Assembly (NCBI GenBank): GCA_030841035.1
Contig: JAVEDI010000033.1
Span: 1-64,000, forward strand
DNA: 64,000 nt
DNA from: Actinomycetota bacterium
GTDB taxonomy: Bacteria > Actinomycetota > Actinomycetes > JACCUZ01
Direction: 5' to 3'
The notes under the pieces are model-generated. The model made no database searches, was not told where the DNA came from, and saw nothing but the letters and a program-made list of their open reading frames with translations. The translations under genes and the position numbers were made by a program. Below are positions 36,372 through 45,800 of this stretch, in pieces. Position 1 is the stretch's first letter, and every line of letters starts with the position of its first letter.

Positions 36372-37416
36372 GGTCGGGGGCCACCAGGATCTTGCCGTGC
36401 GCGGCACCGGCTGCCAGTGGCTCGAAGCCCTCCGGCACGACGTCCTCCAGTGCGACCACCCGGTCGACCAGCACCGGCGCGAGTGGGCGCGTGGTCAGCA
36501 GGTCCAGTGCCGCCGGAAGGTCCGTGTCGCACACGTGCGCGACCGTGGTCCGGGTGTCGACCTCCCGCAGGACGACGTCGGCGAGCTGCAGGGGCTGCGG
36601 TGCCTGGGTGAGCCCGACGAGCAGCACGGTGCCTCCTCGGGCGGCCAGGGCGTAGGCACGTGCGGCACCGCCGGGCACACCGGAGCACTCGATGACGACG
36701 TCCGCTCCCGCCGGCACCAGGTCACGCAGCTGCCCGGGCGTGGCGTCGCGTTCGATGACCTGCGTCTCGGTCGCACCGAGGCCGCGGGCGACGGCGAGGC
36801 GGCCTTCATCGATGTCGAGCGCAAGGACCGAGGCCTCCCGTCCGCTGAGCCCGGCCAGGATGAAGGTGCCGATGGCCCCGGCGCCGAGCAGGACGAGGTT
36901 GTCGCCGGGCTGCACGCCGGCACGCGCGAGGGCGTGCAGCCCGACTGCGAGCGGCTGCGCGAGAGCGGCGTCGAGGTCGGTGCACCCGGCCGGGATCTCG
37001 CGCAGCGTGCCGGCGGGTGCGGCCACGAGCTGCGCCAGCCCGCCGTGGGTGCTCAGGCCGAGCGTGTAGTAGCGGGCGCACAGGTTGGTCCGGCCGCGCA
37101 GGCACCACGCGCACTCGCCGCACGAGACACCGGCGCCGCTGGCCACGCGCCGGCCCTTCCACTGCTCCGCGCCGGCTCCGGCCTCGACCACCCGCCCGAT
37201 GAACTCGTGGCCGAGTGTGGTCGGGCCGACATGCCCGCTGCCCGGGTGAGGAACGGACAACGGCACCATCATCGGGCCCTTGGTGTACTCCGTCGCATCG
37301 GTGCCGCAGAGCCCGTTGTAGATCACCTCGATGACGACTTCCCCGTCACCGCAGGTGGGTTCCGGGCGGTCCTCGACCCGCAGGTCGTGAGGGGCGTGCA
37401 GAACGGCAGCGCGCAT
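36364..37416 (-). CDS. Zinc-dependent medium-chain dehydrogenase
   Basis: 350 aa. Catalytic zinc segment NGLCGTDATEYTKGPMMVP with GHEFIGRVVEAG; structural zinc Cys CGECAWCLRGRTNLC; NAD motif LLGAGAIGTFILAGLSG. The EYTKGPMMVP insert again recalls butanediol dehydrogenases, so this is a paralogue of the enzyme at 29380 with modest similarity. It may use the epimeric substrate or the next intermediate. It lies 12 bp after the neighbouring dehydrogenase and overlaps the hydroxyacid dehydrogenase. Confidence 0.88.
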   Translation of the reverse strand: MRAAVLHAPHDLRVEDRPEPTCGDGEVVIEVIYNGLCGTDATEYTKGPMMVPLSVPHPGSGHVGPTTLGHEFIGRVVEAGAGAEQWKGRRVASGAGVSCGECAWCLRGRTNLCARYYTLGLSTHGGLAQLVAAPAGTLREIPAGCTDLDAALAQPLAVGLHALARAGVQPGDNLVLLGAGAIGTFILAGLSGREASVLALDIDEGRLAVARGLGATETQVIERDATPGQLRDLVPAGADVVIECSGVPGGAARAYALAARGGTVLLVGLTQAPQPLQLADVVLREVDTRTTVAHVCDTDLPAALDLLTTRPLAPVLVDRVVALEDVVPEGFEPLAAGAAHGKILVAPDHG

Positions 37417-37428
37417 GAGTGGCTCCGG

Positions 37429-38409
37429 TCAGAGACGGGCGTCGGAGGTGATGTGGACCTTGACCTGGGTCTTGTCCGAGAGGACGGCGGAGATGGCGCT
37501 GTCGGCGTCGGACAGCGGGTAGGTAGCGGTCACGAGCGGGGACAGGTCGACGCCACTACGGGAGAGGAAGCGCAGCGTCTGCGGCCACACGCCTGGCGAG
37601 CCGATGATGCCGCGCAGCTGCAGCTCCTTGGACTGGATGAGCCCGAGCCGCGCCGGTACCGAGCCGCCCACGTCGATGCCGATGTAGACCAGACGGGCGC
37701 GGAAGCCCGCGACCTCGAGCGCCGTCGCCATGGCCGCCGGCTTCCCGCTCGCCTCGAAGACGACACTGGCTCCTTCCCCGCCGGTCAGGTCCGCGACGTG
37801 CGCCCGGAAGCCCTCGTCGGTGGGGTCGAGCACGTCGTCTGCACCGAGGGTGCGAGCCAGCTCGCCACGAGCCGCCGACGGCTCGGCGACCAGCACCCGG
37901 GCGCCCCTCCCGGCGGCGGCGGCCACGACTCCGAGGCCGATCGGGCCGGCACCGAGCACGACCACCGTGTCGCTGGCGTCGAGGTTGTCCGCCCGCACCG
38001 TCGCGTAGTAGCCGCAGCTGAAGGGCTCGACCAGCGCACCCTGGGTCCAGGAGAGGTTGTCGGGCAGCCGGTGCAGCCAGGCCGCCTTCGCGACGAAGAA
38101 CTCTGCCGCCGCCCCGCTGATGCTGAAGCCGAAGTGCTCCTGGCCGATGACGCACTCGCCGACCACGCGGTCACCCGCACCGAAGGACGTGACACCCGTC
38201 CCGACCCGGACCACCTCGGCCGCCCACTCGTGACCCGGGACGACGGGGAACTGGAAGGGGATGATGTAGCGGCCGCCCAGCAGCTCGATGTCGCTGTGGC
38301 AGACGCCGACCCGCCGGCTCGCCAGCAGCACCTCGTCGTCGCCGATCGTGGGGACATCGAGCTCGTTGACGGCGCAGCGGTCGTCACCGACGAACTGAAG
38401 GGCCTTCAC
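37429..38409 (-). CDS. Medium-chain dehydrogenase lacking the structural-zinc loop
   Basis: 326 aa. Catalytic zinc ligands are present (GVCHSDIELLGG; PGHEWAAEVVRVG) and the NAD motif is LGAGPIGLGVVAAAAG. The usual four-Cys structural zinc loop is replaced by VGECVIGQEHFGFSISG, so only one zinc is expected, as in some sorbitol/polyol-type dehydrogenases. It is the first gene behind the promoter at 38480-38507 and probably takes the first oxidation of the imported compound; that role is inferred from position. Confidence 0.85.
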   Translation of the reverse strand: MKALQFVGDDRCAVNELDVPTIGDDEVLLASRRVGVCHSDIELLGGRYIIPFQFPVVPGHEWAAEVVRVGTGVTSFGAGDRVVGECVIGQEHFGFSISGAAAEFFVAKAAWLHRLPDNLSWTQGALVEPFSCGYYATVRADNLDASDTVVVLGAGPIGLGVVAAAAGRGARVLVAEPSAARGELARTLGADDVLDPTDEGFRAHVADLTGGEGASVVFEASGKPAAMATALEVAGFRARLVYIGIDVGGSVPARLGLIQSKELQLRGIIGSPGVWPQTLRFLSRSGVDLSPLVTATYPLSDADSAISAVLSDKTQVKVHITSDARL

Positions 38410-38479
38410 GGATCACCTCACGCGGGGGCCGCCCTGGACACAGTTCGGCCGGGGGCGGCCAACCCGGCGCGTTCACAGA

Positions 38480-38507
38480 TGGTTAACGTCTTGGCCCGGG
38501 CTGTCAA
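38480..38507 (-). promoter_or_regulatory. Promoter before the dehydrogenase operon
   Basis: On the minus strand, a consensus TTGACA (38507-38502) and TAACCA (38485-38480) are 16 bp apart; the predicted leader is ~65 nt. The -10 overlaps a GTTAAC palindrome (38482-38487). A closely similar arrangement lies at 40179-40207, suggesting one regulator for both. Confidence 0.6.
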
Positions 38508-38531
38508 GCACAACTCGCAGGACGGCGGGGG

Positions 38532-39248
38532 TCAGGCGTGCGGGTGCCGCACGAACCAGATGCCCCGCGCCGGCGCGTCGGTGCGGTTCGACAGCAGGTG
38601 CGGCGTCGCGCTGTCGAAGCCCAGCGCCTCGCCGGCGTACAGCGTGAAGACCTCGAAGCCCACCGTGATCTCGAGCTCACCCTCCAGCAGGTAGCCGAAC
38701 TCCGATCCGGCGTGCTGCAGCATGCGATTGTCGTTGGTGGAGGTCGAGTGCGGCGGATAGGTGATCTCGATGAAGTCCAGGCCGGTGCCCGTGTTCGTGG
38801 CCAGCTGCTCCCAGACCACGCCGCTGTCCATCTCCAGGCGCACCCGCTGGCCGGGCCGTGTGACGGACAGCCGGGCTGGCGCCTGGTCCCCGGGCCACGC
38901 GTCGGCCGGGGAGCCGAGGTCCGACCGGCTGATCGGCGCCGGCCCGCGCGCGACCATCCGCGCTGCGGGCACGCTCATGGGCGCGGCGGCGGCCTGCTGC
39001 CCGGGAACTGCGTCGTGCTGCGGGGAGAAGAGCTCGTCGATCGACACGTCGAGCAGCTGGGCGATCGAGTACAGCGTGGCCACCGACGGCTGGGACTTGC
39101 CGTTCTCCAGCTGCGACACGAAGGACGGCGAGACGCCCAGCTGACGGGCCACCTCGCGCAACGACATTCCCGACAGCTGCCGGTGATGCTTGAGCCGGGC
39201 GCCGAGGTTCACCACCGGCTCCGTCGCCCCGCCTCGGTCCTGCGACAC
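38532..39248 (-). CDS. XRE-cupin transcriptional regulator
   Basis: About 238 aa. Residues ~15-70 form an XRE helix-turn-helix (LREVARQLGVSPSFVSQLEN, then GKSQPSVATLYSIAQLLDVS). After a Pro/Ala linker, residues ~155-235 form a cupin (GSEFGYLLEGELEITVGFE; GEALGFDSATPHLLSN) expected to sense a small ligand. It is the likely local regulator of the catabolic array. GTG 39248 has a strong GAGGGAG 4 nt upstream. An alternative ATG at 39329 fused to the SDR stop (TGATG) would add 27 low-complexity residues. Confidence 0.88.
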   Translation of the reverse strand: MSQDRGGATEPVVNLGARLKHHRQLSGMSLREVARQLGVSPSFVSQLENGKSQPSVATLYSIAQLLDVSIDELFSPQHDAVPGQQAAAAPMSVPAARMVARGPAPISRSDLGSPADAWPGDQAPARLSVTRPGQRVRLEMDSGVVWEQLATNTGTGLDFIEITYPPHSTSTNDNRMLQHAGSEFGYLLEGELEITVGFEVFTLYAGEALGFDSATPHLLSNRTDAPARGIWFVRHPHA

Positions 39249-39328
39249 AGTTCTCCCTCGCGCGCCCGAGCCCTTCGTGCCCCGAAGACTAGTTCGCGGT
39301 CGCTCCGACGTCGCCGGTTCCCTGGACA

Positions 39329-40126
39329 TCAGACGAGAACCATTCCACCGTCGGCCATGATGACCTGACCGGTGAGGTAGTCGGAGTCCGAGGACGCGAG
39401 GAACATCGCGGTGCCGACCAGGTCCTCCGGAGCGGCGGGTCTGCCGCGCAGGATGCCTGCCGAGAAGTCGGCCATCGCCTGCCCTGGCTCTGCGGCGTCG
39501 CCGATCTCGACAAGGTCGGCGTCGAGCCGGGTCCACAGCGGTGTGTCGACGACTCCCGGCGCGAACGCGTTGCACGTGATGTCGTGCTCGGCGAGCGCCC
39601 GCGCGGCCGCCTGGGTGAGCGCGTTGACCGCGAACTTGCTGGCGCAGTAGGGGGCAAAGCTGGGGTAGCCCTGCCGTCCCGCGATGGACGACGTGTTGAT
39701 GATCTTCCCCGTCCGGTTCGGGATCATCCGCTTGGCGCCCTCCTGGATGCCCAGCAGGGTGCCGAGCGCGTTGACATCCATGATCGAGTGCCAGTTCTCC
39801 TCGGTGACGTCGAGCAGGTGCATCGGCCGGTTCAAGCCGGCGTTGTTGAACAGCACGTCGAGGCGACCGGCGTGCGCGACGAAGGCATCGAGCGCCGCCG
39901 CGAGCTGGTCCCGGTCGCTGACGTCCGCCGAGAGTGCGACCGCGGGCTTCGACCCGCTGGGCGACTCCGACGCGATCTCGGCGCGGACACGCTCGGCCGC
40001 AGCATCGTCGCGGTCGAGGACTCCGAGTGTCGCGCCCTCCCTCGCCAGTGCGAGCGCGAATGCACGACCCATGCCACTGCCCGCGCCGGTGATCACGATG
40101 CCCTTGCCCGCGACGCGTCCTGCCAT
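39329..40126 (-). CDS. Short-chain dehydrogenase/reductase
   Basis: About 265 aa classical SDR. Cofactor motif TGAGSGMGRAFALALAREG, with an Asp at the end of beta 2 (LGVLDRDD) indicating NAD preference; NNAG; the catalytic Ser in INTSSIAG and the YCASK motif. The substrate is unknown; acetoin/diacetyl reductases and polyol dehydrogenases are the likeliest relatives given the cluster. ATG 40126 has GGAGGG upstream and is served by the promoter at 40179-40207. Its stop is adjacent to the regulator. Confidence 0.9.
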   Translation of the reverse strand: MAGRVAGKGIVITGAGSGMGRAFALALAREGATLGVLDRDDAAAERVRAEIASESPSGSKPAVALSADVSDRDQLAAALDAFVAHAGRLDVLFNNAGLNRPMHLLDVTEENWHSIMDVNALGTLLGIQEGAKRMIPNRTGKIINTSSIAGRQGYPSFAPYCASKFAVNALTQAAARALAEHDITCNAFAPGVVDTPLWTRLDADLVEIGDAAEPGQAMADFSAGILRGRPAAPEDLVGTAMFLASSDSDYLTGQVIMADGGMVLV

Positions 40127-40178
40127 GCCCGAGCCCTCCGAAGGTCCTCCGGAGCGAGAGCCGCATCCGTGCGGGCAA

Positions 40179-40207
40179 ATGTTAATCATTACTTGACGCA
40201 CTGTCCA
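40179..40207 (-). promoter_or_regulatory. Promoter for the SDR-regulator operon
   Basis: On the minus strand, TGGACA (40207-40202) and TAACAT (40184-40179) are 17 bp apart, with a predicted leader of ~46 nt. The -10 lies in an A/T-rich imperfect palindrome ATGTTAATCAT. The intergenic region is shared with the divergent PRISE gene, whose own promoter I cannot place confidently. Confidence 0.55.
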
Positions 40208-40281
40208 GCAACAGGCACCATTCGCCGCAGTCATCTCGCCGCCGGTGCTCAGCCGCCGGTCGCGCCCAGGAGGAGCACACG

Positions 40282-41352
40282 ATGGACAAGACGGCACTCG
40301 TGGTCGGTGTGACCGGTATCGCGGGCTACAACACGGCGCAGGCCTTGCTGGCCCGCGGCTGGCGGGTCGTCGGGCTCTCGCGCTCCAAGCGCTACGAGGT
40401 CCCGGGGGTCGAGCACGTCTACGGCGATGTGCTCGAAACCGAGTCCGTCGTGAGCGCCATCGCCGACCGCGGCATCAGCCATCTGTTCTTCACCACGTGG
40501 TCGCGGCAGCTCACCGAGGCCGACAACTGCCGGGTCAACAGCGCGATGCTGGCCAACACCCTCGAGGCGGTCCGCCGGACCACCACGCTGGAGCATGCCG
40601 TGCTGATCACCGGCCTCAAGCACTACCTCGGGCCGTTCGAGGCGTACGCCGCTGCGCCCGCCGACACGCCGTTCCGGGAGAGCCAGGACCGGCTGCCGTT
40701 CCAGAACTTCTACTACGAGCAGGAGGATCTCCTGTTCGCGGCGGCCGCCGCCCAGGGTTTCACCTGGTCGGTGCACCGCCCGCACACCATGATCGGCTAC
40801 GCGCTGGGCAACGTCATGAACATGGGCGTCACGCTCGCGGTCTACGGCAGCATCTGCCGGGCCACCGGCGCACCCTTCGAGTTCCCCGGCACCCCCCAGC
40901 AGTACGGGGGTGTCACCGACATCACCGACGCGCGGCTGCTGGGACGACACGCCGTCTGGTCGGCGACGGAGACCGCTGCTCGCAACCAGGCGTTCAACAC
41001 CGTCAACGGCGACGTCTTCCGCTGGCGGCAGATGTGGACCCGGGTCGCCGAGGGGCTCGGCGTAGAGCCGGCGCCCTATCGCGGACATCCCCGCCCGCTC
41101 GAGGGGCTCATGGGGCATGCTGACAAGGTATGGGCCGAGCTGGTGCGCGAGCACGACCTCGCCGACTTCACGGCCTCGCAGCTCGCCTCCTGGTGGCATA
41201 CCGACGCCGACCTGGGCCGCGAGGTCGAGACCTTCGCGGACATGTCGAAGAGCCGGGCCATGGGCTTCCTGGACTTCCAGGACTCCAGCCGGTCGTTCCT
41301 GGACCTGTTCGACACCCTGCGCGAGCAACGGGTGATCCCGCCTTTGACCTGA
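40282..41352 (+). CDS. PRISE-type SDR (enone 5-beta-reductase/iridoid-synthase-like)
   Basis: 356 aa extended SDR. N-terminal NADP motif VVGVTGIAGYNTAQALLARG and the PRISE signatures FFTTWSRQ, TGLKHYLGPFEAY (catalytic Lys), FQNFYYEQEDLLF (catalytic Tyr) and WSVHRPHTMIGYALGNVMNM. Family members reduce the C=C of enones such as progesterone or 8-oxogeranial; bacterial substrates are mostly unknown. Divergent from the SDR-regulator pair and preceded by AGGAGG, so it may be co-regulated with the array. Confidence 0.85.
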   Translation: MDKTALVVGVTGIAGYNTAQALLARGWRVVGLSRSKRYEVPGVEHVYGDVLETESVVSAIADRGISHLFFTTWSRQLTEADNCRVNSAMLANTLEAVRRTTTLEHAVLITGLKHYLGPFEAYAAAPADTPFRESQDRLPFQNFYYEQEDLLFAAAAAQGFTWSVHRPHTMIGYALGNVMNMGVTLAVYGSICRATGAPFEFPGTPQQYGGVTDITDARLLGRHAVWSATETAARNQAFNTVNGDVFRWRQMWTRVAEGLGVEPAPYRGHPRPLEGLMGHADKVWAELVREHDLADFTASQLASWWHTDADLGREVETFADMSKSRAMGFLDFQDSSRSFLDLFDTLREQRVIPPLT

Positions 41353-41393
41353 CGGGGTCGCCGCCGGCCCCGCTCGACGGTGCGGCCGGCGAG

Positions 41394-42863
41394 ATGCTGA
41401 CCGACGGGTTGGCGCCGCCCACGCCGTCGGGCTGGCCGGCGCGCCGGTGGGGCGGCTGGCGCAGCCGGGAGCGGCTGCTGGCCACCCGCGCAGCCACGAC
41501 TCTGCTCGTCGTCGCCGCCGGTGTCACGGCTACCGTCGTCGCCCTGCGACCCCCGCCCGGGCCGTCACCGGCAGGGCCGCCGCTGGTAGGGGTCTCGGTC
41601 GTGGTGCCGCCACCACCCTCTCTCGGCCCCACCGCCCGCCCGGTGGTGGCGACGTACCGGCTCAGCGCCGCGGGGGCGGCCGCGCGGGTCGCGGTCACCG
41701 GTGTCACCGGGCCGTTCGTCGGGAGCTCCGAGGTACGCCGCGCCTCGCGCCGGGGCGGTGCAACGGTGTTCACGGTCAGCGCCACCCCCGACTGCAGGAG
41801 CGCGGCCAGCCTGGACGCGAGAGGTGGGCGCTACCTCGTCGTGACGACCCGCACCGGGACGGACGGGCGGCCGGCCCGCGCCCGGGTCCGGCTTCCCGGC
41901 AGCCGTGTCGACTGGGCGGCCGCCATCCGGGCGGCCTGCTGGCAGCAGCTGGCCGGCCACGGGATCGAGGTCGCTGCCGTGCGAGCCGCACCCGACCGCG
42001 CCTCGCGACGCGTGGTCCTTGCCGTGTCCCTGCACAGCTCACTGCCACGAGACGTCCAGGTCGGGGCCATCGACGTCGCGGACGTGGCGACCCTCTCCGC
42101 GGCGGACGCCGGGATCCTCCAGGCCGGTTCGGACGCTGTCCTGCACGTCCGTTGGCCGATCGAGGACTGCGCCTCCCCCGCATTGCCGCCGACCGCCTAC
42201 GCCGCGGACGAGGATGCCGTCGACCGGCCCGTCGCCACGCTGGCCTGGTCGGTCGGTCCCGCGGGCAAGGACCCCGCCGCCCTCACCGTGACCGTGCTCT
42301 CGGCCACCCAGCTCGCGACCGTTCGCCACGCGGTGGCAGGGGTGTGCGCGCCACCGGGCACGTCCGTCCGGGTCACCGCCGCGCGTGCGCTGCCGCCGGA
42401 CCGTGTGGTCGTCGACCACGCGGGCGTCGCGATCGCAGTCCGCCTCGCCCTGGTCTCCTCGGCACCTCTCGTCGTCGTCGGGCAGAGCCCGAGGGGGCTC
42501 ACCGCCGACGCACGTGCGGGGATCACGCAGGGACACGTCCACCTCTCCGGTCACCGGGGCAGCACGACCGTCGTCTGGGCGGCCCGGTGTGCCCTGCCCG
42601 ACCCCGCGCCACCGTTGCTGCCGATCCGCATCGGCGACCGCGGCCACCTGGTGGGCTACACGGTCACCCTCGATGACCCGTCGCTTGCATCGACGTACGC
42701 GAGAGCATGTGGGCTCGACCGTCAGCGGCTGCGTGCGGCCGGGTGGTCGGTCGCGGGCCCTCGCGGGCAGCCGCGTCGACTACCTGCCGGTGCGCAGCCC
42801 TTCCTCGATGGCCGCGGCGATGCGGGGACGGATCTCATGGGCGGCGATCACCGCGTCCACTGA
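41394..42863 (+). CDS. Hypothetical membrane-anchored extracytoplasmic protein
   Basis: About 489 aa. A basic N-terminus is followed by one hydrophobic segment (TTLLVVAAGVTATVVAL, ~residues 35-52) and a Pro-rich stretch; the rest has an Ala/Val/Thr-rich beta character with several spaced Cys that may form disulfides outside the cell. I do not recognise a domain. The last 84 bp overlap the 3' end of the carboxylase on the opposite strand. Codon use looks native and the start ATG 41394 is the first after the PRISE stop; upstream in-frame starts lie inside that gene. Real but of unknown function. Confidence 0.6.
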   Translation: MLTDGLAPPTPSGWPARRWGGWRSRERLLATRAATTLLVVAAGVTATVVALRPPPGPSPAGPPLVGVSVVVPPPPSLGPTARPVVATYRLSAAGAAARVAVTGVTGPFVGSSEVRRASRRGGATVFTVSATPDCRSAASLDARGGRYLVVTTRTGTDGRPARARVRLPGSRVDWAAAIRAACWQQLAGHGIEVAAVRAAPDRASRRVVLAVSLHSSLPRDVQVGAIDVADVATLSAADAGILQAGSDAVLHVRWPIEDCASPALPPTAYAADEDAVDRPVATLAWSVGPAGKDPAALTVTVLSATQLATVRHAVAGVCAPPGTSVRVTAARALPPDRVVVDHAGVAIAVRLALVSSAPLVVVGQSPRGLTADARAGITQGHVHLSGHRGSTTVVWAARCALPDPAPPLLPIRIGDRGHLVGYTVTLDDPSLASTYARACGLDRQRLRAAGWSVAGPRGQPRRLPAGAQPFLDGRGDAGTDLMGGDHRVH

Positions 42864-45800
42864 CCCCACGGCAACAGCCCGCTGGATGCTGTGCACGCGG
42901 TCGAACTCGGCTGCGACCTCGCCGAGCTTCTGAGAGCGCACTGCGGCCCGGACCTCTACCAGCTCCGTCGCCAGCGCTGCGCGCACCGCCCCCTCCTCGG
43001 CGGCGACGCGGCGCTCGAGCTCGCGGACTCGCGGATCGGCCACGGTCCGTGCGTCGACCTCGCCGGCGAACACCACTGCAGCGGCGGGTGCTCCCCCGAT
43101 CACCGAGGCGAAGGACCCCTCGACCGCCAGGACGGTCATCCGGTCGTTGAGCGTCTTGGAGAAGACCACGAACGCTCCGCCGTGGTAGCGCGAGACGACG
43201 CAGAAGACGATCGGGCCCTTGAAGTTCACCACGGCCCGGCCGATCTCGGCGCCGTACTCCAGCTGGAGGTTGCGCATCGACTCGGGCGATCCGTCGAAGC
43301 CGGAGAGGTTGGCCAGCACGACCAGGGGACGGTTGCCGCTGGCCGCGCTGACGGCCCGAGCCGTCTTCTTCGACGACCGGGGGAAGAGCGTCCCCGCCGT
43401 CCAGATGTCGGGGCCGTCACTCGGCGGGAAGCCCCGCCGCGAGACGGAGCGGGACTCGATCCCGAGCAGGGATACCGGCCACCCACCGATGTGGGCGTCG
43501 AGCACGACGGACGTCTCGGCATCGGCCATGCCACCCCACCGTTCGAGCACCGGGAGATCCTGGTCCGCCACCGCACGCATCACGGTGCGGATGTCGAAGG
43601 GCTTCTTCCGGTCGGGGTTCGTCTCCCGGGAGAAGATGTCGCCGACCGTGTGGAAGTCGCTGTCCGGCACCTCGTGGGGGAACGTGCGCACGTCACGGTC
43701 CACCGGGTCCGAGCTCGCGGCACGCCGCGGAGACGCCTCGCCGGGGGCGACGTACGTGTGGCCGTAGTGGGTCAGCAGGAGGTCGCAGGCGGCGGCCAGG
43801 TTCGGCACCCAGTACTGCGCCTGGCCGTTCGGTCCCATCACCCGGTCGTAACCGCCGATGCCGAAGTTGTCCTCGGCCGAGACACCGCCCGAGAAGTCCA
43901 GCGACTGCTTGCCGGTGAGCACCATGGCGCTGTCCGGCGTCATCACCAGGATGCCCTTGGTGTGCATCAGCATCGTCGCTTCCGCGTTCCAGTAGGGCTG
44001 CGCGCCGACGTTGATCCCGGCGACGACGACGTTGATCTCGCCGCCGTCCTGGGTGAAGGTCACGATCCGCCGCAAGGCACGGGCCACCCAGTCCATGTTC
44101 TCGGTGCCTGAGTCCATCGAGATCCGCGCGCCGGCGGACAGTGCGAACCACTCGACCGGCACCGACATCGCGTCGGCGAGGTCCAGCGCGGCGACGACGC
44201 GGGCGCACTCGGCCTCCGCCACGGCGCCCAGGGCGCGCGTCGGGTCACCGAGGAGTACGACGCGTGCGATGCCCTCGGGGTGTTCTGCCGTCGGGGTACG
44301 AGCCACCCCGACGACGAGGCCGCAGCGGTTGCCGCCGGGCGGCCGCTGGACGGGGGTGAGCGCTCCGCGGTCGTCGAGGTCGTGCTCGGTGAACGTCCCG
44401 CCCTCCCCCGTCAACAGACCGAGCAGCTCGTAGGGGTAGACGGTGCCGCGCCGCCGCGACCGCAGCACCTTCTGTGCGTAGTCGTCCAGGGGCTGCAGCC
44501 GCTCGGTCGACGGGCCGCTGACCGCGGCGACGACCCCGGCTCCGGGCTGGTAGGAGAAGCGCACCGCAGCGGCCCGGACCTGCCCGTCGGGCGCCACGAT
44601 GCGGCCCTCGGCCACGACCTCCTCGATGCCGGCGCCGGCGGTCAAGGGTGCGAGCGTGCGTTGCAGCGCCGTCAGCTCGTCGAGCGGGGCGTCGATCACC
44701 GGCCACAGGTGCAGGAAGACGTGGTTCATGTCCAGCCGCAGGCCTGCCGACCCGCGGGCGGACCGCGCGCGGCGGATGGCCTCGAGGCAGCCGGCGATCG
44801 CACGCTCGGCGTGCGGCAAGGAGGTCACGTGACCGTCGGCGTCCCGCACCACCGCGAGCTCGCGGACCTGGGCCAGCGCCACCAGCCGCTGGTCGGCGTC
44901 GTTGTCGGGCGCGACGCAGTGGTAGAGCAGCACGTCCTCCGGCGCATCAAGGCGACTGATACGAAAGTCGCGCAGCCGCCACAGGTTCAACCGACGCCCC
45001 ACCATCGGGTGCACGCCGCGGACCAGGTCGTCCTCGACGACGCCCCCGGGTCCCGGACGGAAGGTGAAGTACGAGACCGGCCGACCTGCGCCACGGCAGA
45101 CCGCCACCGCCATCCGCCGCAGGCGGGCCGCGACCGGGACGCCGTCGAGCACCTCCCGCAGGGCGGCGGACAGGGCGTCGGCCGACTCCGGCGCCTCGGG
45201 CCAGGACAGGTACAGGTCCACGACGCTCTGGTGGCCTTCGGGCGCGTCGTCGATCTGCGCCTCGATGTCGGACAGCAGAGCGCTCTCACCGGACGGGTGG
45301 GTCAGCTCCGACATCAGCGCGACGGTGCTGACCAGGTGCGTGGGCCGGTCGTCGAGGGTGTAGTCGGAGACGACGTACGGTCGGTGGCCGGAGGAGATGT
45401 TGCGCAGGCCGTGCAGCTCGTACTCGCGGTAGTGCCGACGGGCGAGCACCTCGAGCATCGGCTCACGTTCGGGCACTCCGGCCTCGAGCCGCTCGGCGAG
45501 GAACCGCACGATCCGCTCGGGGATGGACGCCAGCGCCTCTATCCGCTGCGAGTAGTCGGACGCATCGGGGTTCGCCGCCAGATAGCTCAGCTCGTCGCGC
45601 ACGCCGGAGAGGGCACGGCTACGAGCAGCGTCCACGATGGGCTGGTCGAACCAGCGGAACCGGGCGCTGCGGGCCAGCTCACCGACCACGGGATAGCGCA
45701 GCTGGGTGGCCGCCACCAGCCGGTCGAGCACCTCCCGCACGTCCTCGGCGACCTCGTCGTCCGGGACCGGCTCGCCCATCCACCGCTGCAGCAGCGTGGT

